Origin: a bacterium | GTDB lineage: Bacteria > Patescibacteriota > UBA1384 > XYA2-FULL-43-10 > 1-14-0-10-43-13 | Length of the DNA stretch: 5,776 bases | Assembly (NCBI GenBank): GCA_030649445.1 | Contig: JAUSKR010000012.1 | Location: 1-5,776 of the forward strand | Reading direction: 5' to 3' | In this document: piece after piece, positions 1 through 5,526 of the stretch | Numbering within the stretch: position 1 is the stretch's first letter | How the letters are laid out: each line of letters starts with the position of its first letter | Notes under the pieces: generated by a model | Database searches by the model: none | Seen by the model: only the letters and a program-made list of their open reading frames with translations | What the model was told of the DNA's origin: nothing | Position numbers and translations under genes: made by a program

Positions 1-1131
1 GTTGGTGTTGGTGCTTCGCGCGTCAGGGATTTATTTTTGAAGGCCAAGCGAAACGCACCGGCGATTATCTTCATTGACGAGCTTGATGCTGTTGGCCGCC
101 AGCGCGGCTCGGGGCTAGGTGGTTCGCACGACGAACGAGAACAGACACTCAACCAGATTTTAGTTGAAATGGATGGTTTCGAGCCGACTGATAATGTTAT
201 AGTTGTTGCCGCCACCAATCGTCCTGATGTTCTCGATCCGGCCTTGCTTCGCCCTGGTCGGTTTGACCGCCAGGTTTACATCGACTTGCCTGACCGGAAG
301 GAGCGGGAGGCGATTTTGAAAGTTCATACCAAAAACAAGCCGGTCGAATCACATGTCGATCTGGCCAAAATTGCCGCTTCGACGCCGGGTTTTTCCGGAG
401 CTGATTTGAAAAATTTGGCTAATGAGGCGGCAATTATGGCGGCGAGGGAGAACAAGAAAACCGTCACTCAGGCGCACTTAACTGAATCAATCGAAAAAGT
501 GATGATGGGACCGGAAAAACGCTCAAAAGTACTGCTTGAAAAAGAGAAAAAGATCACGGCGTTTCACGAAGCTGGTCATGCCGTTGTCAGTCATATCCTG
601 CCCAATGCCGATCCGGTTCATAAAATTTCAATTATTTCCAGGCGGTTGGCGCTTGGCTATACTTGGAACATGCCGACTGAAGAGCGTAAATTACAAACCA
701 AAGCTCATTTTCTCGATGAGATCGCCACGTTGATGGGCGGTCGGGTTGCTGAAGAAGAGTTTTTTGGCCGTGACAATGTAACAACAGGTGCTCAGAATGA
801 TATGAAGAGAGCGACGCAATTGGCAAGGTCTATGGTAACAGAATTTGGAATGTCTGACCGCCTGGGACCTCAAACTTATGGCCGGCGTGAAGAAATGCCA
901 TTTCTCGGCAAAGAGTATACTGAGCATCGCAATTACTCGGAAGATGTTGCCAAGATCATCGATGAAGAGGTGACTAAATTAATTGGTGATGGTCATAGTC
1001 AGGCTGAAAAGGTCATCCGATCCCATAAGAAAGTTATCACTGAAATTGCCGACGATCTTCTGAAAAAGGAAACAATTGGTGATAAAGAGTTCCTAAAATA
1101 TTTTCAAAAAGCCGAACTTAACGAGAAGTAG
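1..1131 (+). CDS. ftsH: ATP-dependent zinc metalloprotease FtsH, 3' part (5' end outside window)
   Basis: FtsH is a membrane-anchored hexameric AAA+ protease that extracts and degrades misfolded membrane proteins and selected soluble proteins. The reading frame is open from base 1, starting VGVGASRVRDLF, which is the FtsH segment after Walker A. The N-terminal membrane part and Walker A therefore lie upstream, and the TTG at 37 is an internal Leu codon, not a start. Numbering from the first visible residue (376 in all): Walker B IIFIDELDAVG with D26/E27, the second region of homology with NRPDVLDPALLRPGRFDR, the zinc site HEAGH at 189-193, and TTGAQNDMKRAT with D257 as the probable third zinc ligand. 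All catalytic parts visible are intact. The loop after the protease helix reads SRRLALGYTW, slightly unlike the common PRGRALGYT. The stop TAG is one base before murJ, suggesting translational coupling. Identification is firm. Confidence 0.97.
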   Translation, partial: VGVGASRVRDLFLKAKRNAPAIIFIDELDAVGRQRGSGLGGSHDEREQTLNQILVEMDGFEPTDNVIVVAATNRPDVLDPALLRPGRFDRQVYIDLPDRKEREAILKVHTKNKPVESHVDLAKIAASTPGFSGADLKNLANEAAIMAARENKKTVTQAHLTESIEKVMMGPEKRSKVLLEKEKKITAFHEAGHAVVSHILPNADPVHKISIISRRLALGYTWNMPTEERKLQTKAHFLDEIATLMGGRVAEEEFFGRDNVTTGAQNDMKRATQLARSMVTEFGMSDRLGPQTYGRREEMPFLGKEYTEHRNYSEDVAKIIDEEVTKLIGDGHSQAEKVIRSHKKVITEIADDLLKKETIGDKEFLKYFQKAELNEK

Positions 1132-1132
1132 G

Positions 1133-2686
1133 ATGAAGCGTATAATCAACCAATTTTCTCGGGAGAATTCTCTTCGTGGTGCCAGCCTGATTTTAGTTGT
1201 CACTTTGACAATTAGTAATTTGCTTGGCCTGATCCGCGACCGGATTTTGACTCACAATATTGCTACTTCAAATCTGGACGTCTATTATGTCGCTTTCCGC
1301 ATCCCCGACCTGGTCTTCAATTTTTTGATCCTCGGCGCGATCAGCTCGGCCTTTATCCCGATTTTTTCCGAATTTCTCGCCCGAGACGAAGAGGCAGAGG
1401 GCTACCGGATCACCAATATCCTGATCAACATCGGACTTCTCCTGATGATCGTTTTGGCGGTTTGCCTTTTCTTCTTGATGCCGTATTTGATACCACTGGT
1501 CGTGCCTAAATTTGATTCAGCCAAAATGGTCGAAGCAGTCAGATACTCGCGGATTTTGATGCTGACGCCGATATTTTTCTCGGTTTCCTATATCATCGGC
1601 GCGGTTCTGAACTGCCACAAACGTTTTCTGGCCTATTCTCTGGCACCGCTGATTTATAATCTGGCCATAATTTTTGGCGCGGCCGTATTGTCGCCAAAAT
1701 ATGGCGTTGCCGGGGTGGTTTACTCTGTTGTCGCTGGCTCTATTCTGCATCTTTTGATCCAATTGTTACCTGTTTTTAGACTTGGCTATCGTTGGCGTCC
1801 AATTATTTCATTCACGGAAAAACCGATCAAAAGAATTATCCGGCTGATGGTTCCCCGGACAATCAGCATGGGCTCAACTCAGATCATGTTGATCGTCTAT
1901 ACGGCGATTGCTTCAGCCCTGGTCGCCGGCTCGATCTCGGCGTTCAATCTGGCCAATAATATCCAGACGATGCCAGTCGTCGTGCTCGGCACCTCCTTTG
2001 CCACAGCGATTTTTCCAACGCTGGCGCGCAAAATTTCTGCCAACGAAACAGTGGAATTTTCGCTTTATCTCAACCAAGCCCTGCGGGTGATGGGCTATTT
2101 TCTAATCCCCTCAACAGTACTTTTTGTCTTACTCCGGGCGCAAATTGTCCGGCTGATTCTCGGCTCGGGCAAATTTAATTGGGATGACACCAAGATGACA
2201 GCTTTGACGCTCGGCTTTTTGTCACTTTCAATCCTGGCTCAGGGGTTAATTCCATTGTTATCAAAGGCGTTTTACGCGCTAAAAAATACTCGGACGCCGA
2301 TGTTTATCTCGATTGTCACCGTCATATTTTCCGTCTCGATCGCTTATCCGCTCGCTCGTTCAATGTCAGTCGCCGGTCTGGCTCTGGCTTTTTCTCTTGG
2401 CAGTTATCTTAATTTAGTCATATTAATTCACTATCTGCGGAAAAAATATCCGGCTGTTCTCGATCATGACCTGATCGTTTCATACACAAAAACGGTCGTA
2501 TCCGCGCTCGTAATGGGCATCGCCGTCTATCTGGCGATGCACCTAGCCGCCAACTTTGTTGATATGTCCCGCTTTTGGGGTATTTTACTCCAGACGCTTT
2601 TTGCCTCCGCCACTGGTCTGATCTCATATCTAATTATGGGTTACGTCACAGGGCAGGAAGAGCTTGGCTCGATGATTAAACGGTAG
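1133..2686 (+). CDS. murJ: Lipid II flippase MurJ (MviN family), divergent charged-residue set
   Basis: This 517-residue, very hydrophobic protein belongs to the MurJ/MviN branch of the MOP exporter superfamily, which moves lipid II across the cytoplasmic membrane for peptidoglycan synthesis. Length and the pattern of about 14 membrane helices match the family. Family signatures are SNLLGLIRDRIL (28-39), DVYYVAFRIPDL (49-60), GAISSAFIPIFSEF (68-81) and LVAGSISAFNLANNIQTMP (263-281). Aligning by eye with E. coli MurJ recalled from memory, R24, D25 and D39 are kept (R35, D36, D49). R18, R52, E57, D269, R270 and E273 become N29, F62, L67, N275, N276 and T279. I believe such changes recur in CPR homologues, so this is probably a lineage variant, but substrate or mechanism could differ. 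The ATG follows the ftsH stop by one base. No strong Shine-Dalgarno sequence is seen, so coupling to ftsH translation is likely. Confidence 0.93.
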   Translation: MKRIINQFSRENSLRGASLILVVTLTISNLLGLIRDRILTHNIATSNLDVYYVAFRIPDLVFNFLILGAISSAFIPIFSEFLARDEEAEGYRITNILINIGLLLMIVLAVCLFFLMPYLIPLVVPKFDSAKMVEAVRYSRILMLTPIFFSVSYIIGAVLNCHKRFLAYSLAPLIYNLAIIFGAAVLSPKYGVAGVVYSVVAGSILHLLIQLLPVFRLGYRWRPIISFTEKPIKRIIRLMVPRTISMGSTQIMLIVYTAIASALVAGSISAFNLANNIQTMPVVVLGTSFATAIFPTLARKISANETVEFSLYLNQALRVMGYFLIPSTVLFVLLRAQIVRLILGSGKFNWDDTKMTALTLGFLSLSILAQGLIPLLSKAFYALKNTRTPMFISIVTVIFSVSIAYPLARSMSVAGLALAFSLGSYLNLVILIHYLRKKYPAVLDHDLIVSYTKTVVSALVMGIAVYLAMHLAANFVDMSRFWGILLQTLFASATGLISYLIMGYVTGQEELGSMIKR

Positions 2687-2697
2687 TTGTCGGCGCC

Positions 2698-2787
2698 GTC
2701 ATTCCCGCGAAGGCGGGAATCCAGACAAGATAACGCGTCACTAAATATTAGTTCGACTTCATGGATCTCCGCCTTCGCGGAGATGAC
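2698..2787. repeat. Repeat A: inverted pair of hairpins between murJ and the next gene
   Basis: Two imperfect inverted arms (2698-2724 and 2762-2787) flank an AT-rich spacer. The left arm holds a perfect 8-bp hairpin, ATTCCCGC/GCGGGAAT, with loop GAAG (2701-2720). The right arm holds a perfect 8-bp hairpin, ATCTCCGC/GCGGAGAT, with loop CTTC (2765-2784). Read in the same orientation, the two stems differ at two adjacent base pairs, and both differences are compensated on the other strand. The ends read GTCATTC and GATGAC. No U tract follows either hairpin, so an intrinsic terminator is not supported. The layout resembles REP/BIME-type or MITE-type interspersed repeats, and the GTCATTCCCGC half is of a kind seen in many bacterial genomes. 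No REP-associated transposase is in the window. It occupies most of the 117 bases between the two genes. Confidence 0.85.
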
Positions 2788-2791
2788 AAAG

Positions 2792-2797
2792 AAGGAG
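2792..2797 (+). promoter_or_regulatory. Shine-Dalgarno sequence AAGGAG
   Basis: AAGGAG lies six bases before the ATG at 2804 and fixes that start. It begins a few bases after the right arm of repeat A, so the gene keeps its own strong ribosome binding site despite the repeat. Confidence 0.8.
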
Positions 2798-2803
2798 CCC
2801 TAA

Positions 2804-3436
2804 ATGCTCAAAAAGAAGCATCAAAACGAGGAAAGCCAATCGATTGCTGGCGGTGATGTCGAAGTAGCTCATCCCTCGATCTCTGTCAGAGCGGTTTTTA
2901 CCGTTGTCGGTGTTTTGTTTTCGGTCTTAGTTTTTGCTTTCTATTTTTTCCGCTATAATTCGGCATCACCATTTTATAATTACTACAATAAGCCGGCTGC
3001 CACGCCGACCACATCATTGAATAATTCGGTTCAAGCCGGGATTAACAAGGCGGGAACAGGAAAGCCCGTTGAGCTGAGATTGACTGAGGATCAGATCGGG
3101 ACCGCGATCTGTGTTGCCTGTGACACTTTCCCGCTGAAAAAAAGTACGCTCAAGGCCAAGCCCGAAGGCGTTATCATCAGCGGCAAGACGACGACGACTT
3201 TTTGGGGTGTAAATTTGGACATTACTTTCAAGCCAAAAGCCGAAAATGGCCAAATTGTCTTTGAACTGACCGATTTCAAGGCGGCCGGTGTTTCAGCGCC
3301 GCCACAAATTACTCAGACCTACAGCGATAAATTAAAGGGTCTCTTCGCCAATATCATTCCGGCCGGCCAAGCGATGAGTGTCACCGAGGTTCACAGTTTG
3401 GTCGGGTCGATTCTGATTATCGGGACAAAACGGTGA
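2804..3436 (+). CDS. Single-pass membrane protein of unknown function
   Basis: I do not recognise this 210-residue protein with certainty. It has a polar N-terminal tail (1-29) beginning MLKKKHQNEE, one hydrophobic segment (about 30-49, AVFTVVGVLFSVLVFAFYFF), a Tyr/Pro/Thr/Asn-rich linker (50-85), and a mixed alpha/beta domain (about 88-210) predicted to lie outside the cytoplasm. The domain runs through PVELRLTEDQIGTAI, a CxxC pair (C103, C106), a region of alternating short strands (114-156) and the segment FKAAGVSAPPQI. The combination of a membrane anchor, an LTEDQI-like helix and strands reading 'GVIISGKTT...DITFKP' recalls lipid-binding-type domains such as DUF2140/YpmS or LmeA (DUF2993). 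That is a weak resemblance by eye, not an assignment. The start is supported by AAGGAG six bases upstream. Its end overlaps the next gene by four bases (GTGA), so the two are probably translated together. Confidence 0.85.
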   Translation: MLKKKHQNEESQSIAGGDVEVAHPSISVRAVFTVVGVLFSVLVFAFYFFRYNSASPFYNYYNKPAATPTTSLNNSVQAGINKAGTGKPVELRLTEDQIGTAICVACDTFPLKKSTLKAKPEGVIISGKTTTTFWGVNLDITFKPKAENGQIVFELTDFKAAGVSAPPQITQTYSDKLKGLFANIIPAGQAMSVTEVHSLVGSILIIGTKR

Positions 3437-4230
3437 AAGCGTTTGTTTTTTCTGATCTCCATGCTCAAAGCAAACAGCTCTATAATCTTGAGCATTTTTT
3501 TGATGATAAAAACGATATTGATTTGCTAATTTTTGCTGGCGACGTCGTCAATATGGGCGAGCCGGTTGGATTTATAGTTAATTTTATCGAAGTTATCGAA
3601 AAAAATGGTCTGCCGTTTTTTTGGGTTCCAGGGAATAATGATTTTGGCCGGAGTTATCATAAATTAAATGCCAAATATCCGTCGCTTGAAGGCAGGATAG
3701 TCGAGTTGAGCGATCCCTCCCCTCTTCGAGGGGAGGCTAGGTGGGGTGTGAATAAAATTAATGCATCGAATATTACACCACCCCCAGCCCCTCCTCGGAG
3801 AGGAGGGGAGCATCTCAAGCTGACCGGCGTCGGTGGCTCCCCTGCCTCGTGGTCTGGCCAATATGCTGGTGAAAAAATGATTGACAAAAAAAGTATCGCT
3901 GGTTCGATCTTTGTTTCGCACGTCCCACCGCCAGGAATATTAGTTATGAATAAATATGACTGGGAAAATCCGAATACTTCTGTCATTCTGAGCGAAGCGA
4001 AGAATCTCAGAGATCCTTCGTCCGCCAGCCGGCGGACTCAGGATGACAATAAAACCGGTCGTCGCTTTAGCGACGCACCACTGGTCCATATTTGCGGCCA
4101 CCAGCACTCCCGTTGGGGTTGTGGTTATCTGGGGCAAACAAAGGTGATCAATCCGGGCTCATTGGCCGATGGCCGGTATGTTATAATTAGTCTTGGAAAT
4201 TTAAAAGTCGAATTCTGGAGGTTTACATAA
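3433..4230 (+). CDS. Calcineurin-like metallophosphoesterase carrying in-frame repeat insertions
   Basis: This is a 265-residue cytoplasmic metallophosphoesterase with no signal peptide. The metal-site motifs are present in order: SDLH (D8, H10), AGD (G36, D37), PGNND (67-70, Asn where many members have the catalytic His), SHVPP (H163), CGHQH (H223, H225), then VINPGSL (238-244), typical of YfcE/MJ0936-like members. The substrate cannot be told from sequence. Two stretches look foreign to the fold and correspond to palindromic DNA: about residues 93-126 (SDPSPLRG to RRGGE, repeat B) and exactly 184-205 (VILSEAKNLR to TQDD, repeat C). Removing both leaves about 207-209 residues, plausible for a compact member. 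The insertions keep the frame and avoid every motif, so the gene may still be functional. The GTG start (MKAFVFSDLH) is chosen because it places the first motif at the usual distance and overlaps the preceding stop by four bases. The ribosome binding site is weak. The stop overlaps the next ATG by one base. Confidence 0.92.
   Translation: MKAFVFSDLHAQSKQLYNLEHFFDDKNDIDLLIFAGDVVNMGEPVGFIVNFIEVIEKNGLPFFWVPGNNDFGRSYHKLNAKYPSLEGRIVELSDPSPLRGEARWGVNKINASNITPPPAPPRRGGEHLKLTGVGGSPASWSGQYAGEKMIDKKSIAGSIFVSHVPPPGILVMNKYDWENPNTSVILSEAKNLRDPSSASRRTQDDNKTGRRFSDAPLVHICGHQHSRWGCGYLGQTKVINPGSLADGRYVIISLGNLKVEFWRFT
3708..3816. repeat. Repeat B: double-hairpin palindromic element inside the metallophosphoesterase gene
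   Basis: Two 42-base inverted arms (3708-3749 and 3775-3816, 29 of 42 bases matching) flank a 25-base AT-rich centre. The left arm contains a perfect 9-bp hairpin, CCTCCCCTC/GAGGGGAGG, with loop TTC (3716-3736). The right arm contains a perfect 9-bp hairpin, CCCCTCCTC/GAGGAGGGG, with loop GGA (3788-3808). In common orientation the stems differ at two base pairs, both compensated. The true borders may be a few bases inside those given, since the outermost matches are short. The element is open in the host frame and adds roughly 34 residues between VEL and HLKLTGVGG. Its G/C-rich palindromic arms contrast with the surrounding coding sequence. It is probably an interspersed repeat of the host genome, but only one copy is in this window. 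Confidence 0.82.
3982..4047. repeat. Repeat C: 66-bp GTCATTC...GATGAC element inside the metallophosphoesterase gene
   Basis: Terminal inverted repeats GTCATTCTGAG (3982-3992) and CTCAGGATGAC (4037-4047) match at 10 of 11 positions. Inside are CTGAG/CTCAG (3988-3992 with 4006-4010) and the hairpin TCCGCC/GGCGGA with loop AGCC (4021-4036). The element is 66 bases long, begins at a first codon position and adds exactly 22 residues (184-205) to the host protein. Its translation starts VILSEAKNLR, a string I recognise from translated repeats in many bacterial genomes. Its ends match those of repeat A, suggesting a related family. No clear target-site duplication is visible. Confidence 0.85.
4057..4079. 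repeat. Short near-perfect palindrome in the metallophosphoesterase gene
   Basis: CGTCGC/GCGACG with loop TTTA (4060-4075) extends outward through GGT/ACC with one bulged C, giving a 9-bp stem over 23 bases. It begins nine bases after repeat C and lies before the codons for PLVHICGHQH. It may be a further short insertion or chance structure in coding sequence. Confidence 0.5.
4217..4221 (+). promoter_or_regulatory. Shine-Dalgarno sequence GGAGG
   Basis: GGAGG lies eight bases before the ATG at 4230, within the last codons of the metallophosphoesterase gene. It is the strongest ribosome binding site in the window and decides the start of the 121-residue gene. Confidence 0.85.
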
Positions 4231-4595
4231 TGGGGATACCAATTGAATTTAATCCGGACCTGGCACTACGTAATATTGCCGAGTTCAAGTCAGGTAAAAG
4301 AAAAAAAGAGGAATGTGTTCCAGATAATCTCGAAGTGGGACAAGAGTACGATTTTTTTAAAAAAGAACAACGTTGTTATTGGCTGACCGGGGCGGTGCCA
4401 TTGATTGAAACCAGTTCAGTCGGCGGTACATTTTCTTCGCCTCTGGCCAGTATTAGAATAATGGAAGCTACTCATTTTCTAGAGGATGGAGTTGTCTGCA
4501 CCAAAGGAAAATATAAAATCCTGAAATTAATTGACAAAGACGAGGGCAGGAAATTGCCATACGACTTTTTCCAACGCAACGGATTTGAAGAATAG
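4230..4595 (+). CDS. Small hypothetical protein, probably a conserved CPR family
   Basis: A 121-residue soluble protein with no signal peptide or membrane segment. Its function is unknown to me. It starts MGIPIEFNPDLALRNIAEF, then a Lys-rich stretch (SGKRKKEECVP, 21-31), an aromatic segment DFFKKEQRCYWL (41-52), the segment PLASIRIMEATHFLEDG (71-87), and KGKYKILKLID (92-102). I believe small proteins of this type with the EFNPDLALRNI opening and EATHFL centre recur in CPR genomes as hypothetical proteins, but I cannot verify that here. Cysteines at 29, 49 and 90 are not in a recognisable metal motif. The ATG overlaps the stop of the metallophosphoesterase by one base and has a strong GGAGG before it, so it is co-transcribed and well translated. 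Base composition is like its neighbours. Confidence 0.85.
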   Translation: MGIPIEFNPDLALRNIAEFKSGKRKKEECVPDNLEVGQEYDFFKKEQRCYWLTGAVPLIETSSVGGTFSSPLASIRIMEATHFLEDGVVCTKGKYKILKLIDKDEGRKLPYDFFQRNGFEE

Positions 4596-4605
4596 ACGTA
4601 ACCAA

Positions 4606-4635
4606 TACCTCACCCCCGGGGTGGGGTATGAGGTA
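4606..4635. repeat. Hairpin in the gap upstream of nfo
   Basis: TACCTCA (4606-4612) pairs perfectly with TGAGGTA (4629-4635), and the inner CCCC can pair with GGGG, leaving a two-base bulge and a loop of about six. It fills most of the 52-base gap between the 121-residue gene and nfo and ends just before the nfo ribosome binding site. No T run follows, so a classical terminator is not supported. It may be a remnant of another repeat family. Confidence 0.7.
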
Positions 4636-4636
4636 G

Positions 4637-4643
4637 AAAGGTG
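4637..4643 (+). promoter_or_regulatory. Ribosome binding site AAAGGTG for nfo
   Basis: AAAGGTG lies four bases before the ATG at 4648, directly after the hairpin at 4606-4635. It is a moderate match to the Shine-Dalgarno consensus and supports the start MKFGAHIS. Confidence 0.6.
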
Positions 4644-4647
4644 AACA

Positions 4648-5475
4648 ATGAAATTTGGAGCTCATATTTCAACAGCAAAACCATTTTCAGACTCGATTAT
4701 TCGAGCCGAGGAATTGGGTTGTGACTGCATGCAAATTTTTGCCAATCCGCCACAGCGCTGGAATCCGGCAACTTTGCCGGAGGCGGAGATCAAGCGGTTT
4801 CGCGAGTTAAACGCGGAAGCAAAGATCGGCCCAATCATTATTCATTCTATTTATCTGATTAATCTAGCAAGTGAAAATCCGTTCTATTATGAATCGTCAA
4901 TCAAATCTCTCATTGATGACATGAAAAAAGCTCACGCTATCGGAGCTTTGGGCGTCAATTCGCACATGGGCTCGACCAAAGGGCGGGAGTTTAATGAAGT
5001 TCTAGTCAAAATCACCTTGGCGATTAAAAACATTTTGATGGCGACGGAGGGTGGGCCAGATTTCATCATCGAAAATTCGGCCGGTGCTGGCAATATTATC
5101 GGCGACACAATTGAAGAAATCGCCAAAATCATACAAAGTGTGAATTCTCCTCGAGTTAAGGTTTTAATTGACACTGCTCATGCCTTTGAATCCGGTTACG
5201 ATTTGAAAACGAAAGAAGGTCTGGAAAAATTCATCGCTGAATTTGACAAAGAAATCGGTCTCGATAAATTAGTCGGCTTTCATCTGAACGACTCCAAAAC
5301 CGCCCTTGATTCTAAGCGTGACCGTCACGCCGACATTGGCGCCGGCGACATCGGCCTCGACGCCTTCCGCCGTCTGGTCAATCATCCAAAACTAAAGGAC
5401 AAATTTGGCATCCTCGAAACGCCACAGGATCAGATAAGCTGGAGCGACCAGCTCAAGCTCTTGCGCGAATTATAG
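4648..5475 (+). CDS. nfo: Endonuclease IV (deoxyribonuclease IV, AP endonuclease)
   Basis: Endonuclease IV cuts the DNA backbone 5' to abasic sites and removes blocked 3' ends in base-excision repair, using three zinc ions in a TIM-barrel fold. At 275 residues it is close to the E. coli protein (285). All nine zinc ligands of the family can be placed: H66 (IIIHSIYLINLAS), H106 (NSHMGS), E142 (IENSAGAGN), D175 and H178 (LIDTAHAFESGYD), H212 (GFHLNDSK), D225 and H227 (RDRHADIGAGDIG) and E257 (LETPQD). The usual HPGSH motif reads HMGST, changing only non-ligand residues. The N-terminal GAHIS is typical, and the common Gly-Gly after it is replaced by KPFS. The start follows AAAGGTG four bases upstream. 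A hairpin separates it from the preceding gene, and a palindromic repeat starts within its stop codon region. The enzyme is very probably active. Confidence 0.97.
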   Translation: MKFGAHISTAKPFSDSIIRAEELGCDCMQIFANPPQRWNPATLPEAEIKRFRELNAEAKIGPIIIHSIYLINLASENPFYYESSIKSLIDDMKKAHAIGALGVNSHMGSTKGREFNEVLVKITLAIKNILMATEGGPDFIIENSAGAGNIIGDTIEEIAKIIQSVNSPRVKVLIDTAHAFESGYDLKTKEGLEKFIAEFDKEIGLDKLVGFHLNDSKTALDSKRDRHADIGAGDIGLDAFRRLVNHPKLKDKFGILETPQDQISWSDQLKLLREL

Positions 5476-5511
5476 GACTTATACGACCTATAAGACTTAT
5501 AAGTCCTATAT
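5471..5511. repeat. 9-base-periodic palindrome after nfo
   Basis: TATAGGACTTATA (5471-5483) and TATAAGTCCTATA (5498-5510) form a perfect 13-bp inverted repeat around a 14-base centre. The same stretch can be read as four 9-base units: GACTTATAC, GACCTATAA, GACTTATAA and GTCCTATAT (5476-5511). The left arm includes the last codon and stop of nfo. A transcript would fold into a strong hairpin that could slow polymerase or protect the 3' end, but no U tract follows, so calling it a terminator would go beyond the evidence. It nearly fills the 51-base gap to the next gene. Confidence 0.8.
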
Positions 5512-5526
5512 CTAGAACAGGAACAA

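Noticed and set aside
37..39. TTG at 37 as the start of the first gene
   Set aside because: The frame is open to base 1 and the upstream codons encode VGVGASRVRDLF, a conserved FtsH segment, so the TTG is an internal Leu codon of a truncated gene.
2701..2784. Intrinsic terminator after murJ
   Set aside because: Both hairpins are strong but neither is followed by a T run, and the structure is better explained as a paired repeat.
2934..2959. Possible promoter TTGCTT ... TATAAT
   Set aside because: The spacing is only 14 bases and it lies inside codons of the membrane segment, where T-rich sequence is expected.
3657..3986. A 109-codon open frame on the minus strand across the metallophosphoesterase
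   Set aside because: It lies opposite a gene with clear catalytic motifs. Its length comes from the stop-poor repeat B, and it shows no recognisable domain or convincing ribosome binding site.
3433..4230. Metallophosphoesterase as a pseudogene because of its insertions
   Set aside because: The frame is intact, all metal-site motifs are present in order, and both insertions keep the frame. Loss of function is possible but not shown.
5476..5511. CRISPR-like repeat array
   Set aside because: The 9-base units are contiguous with no spacers and are far too short. There are no cas genes nearby.
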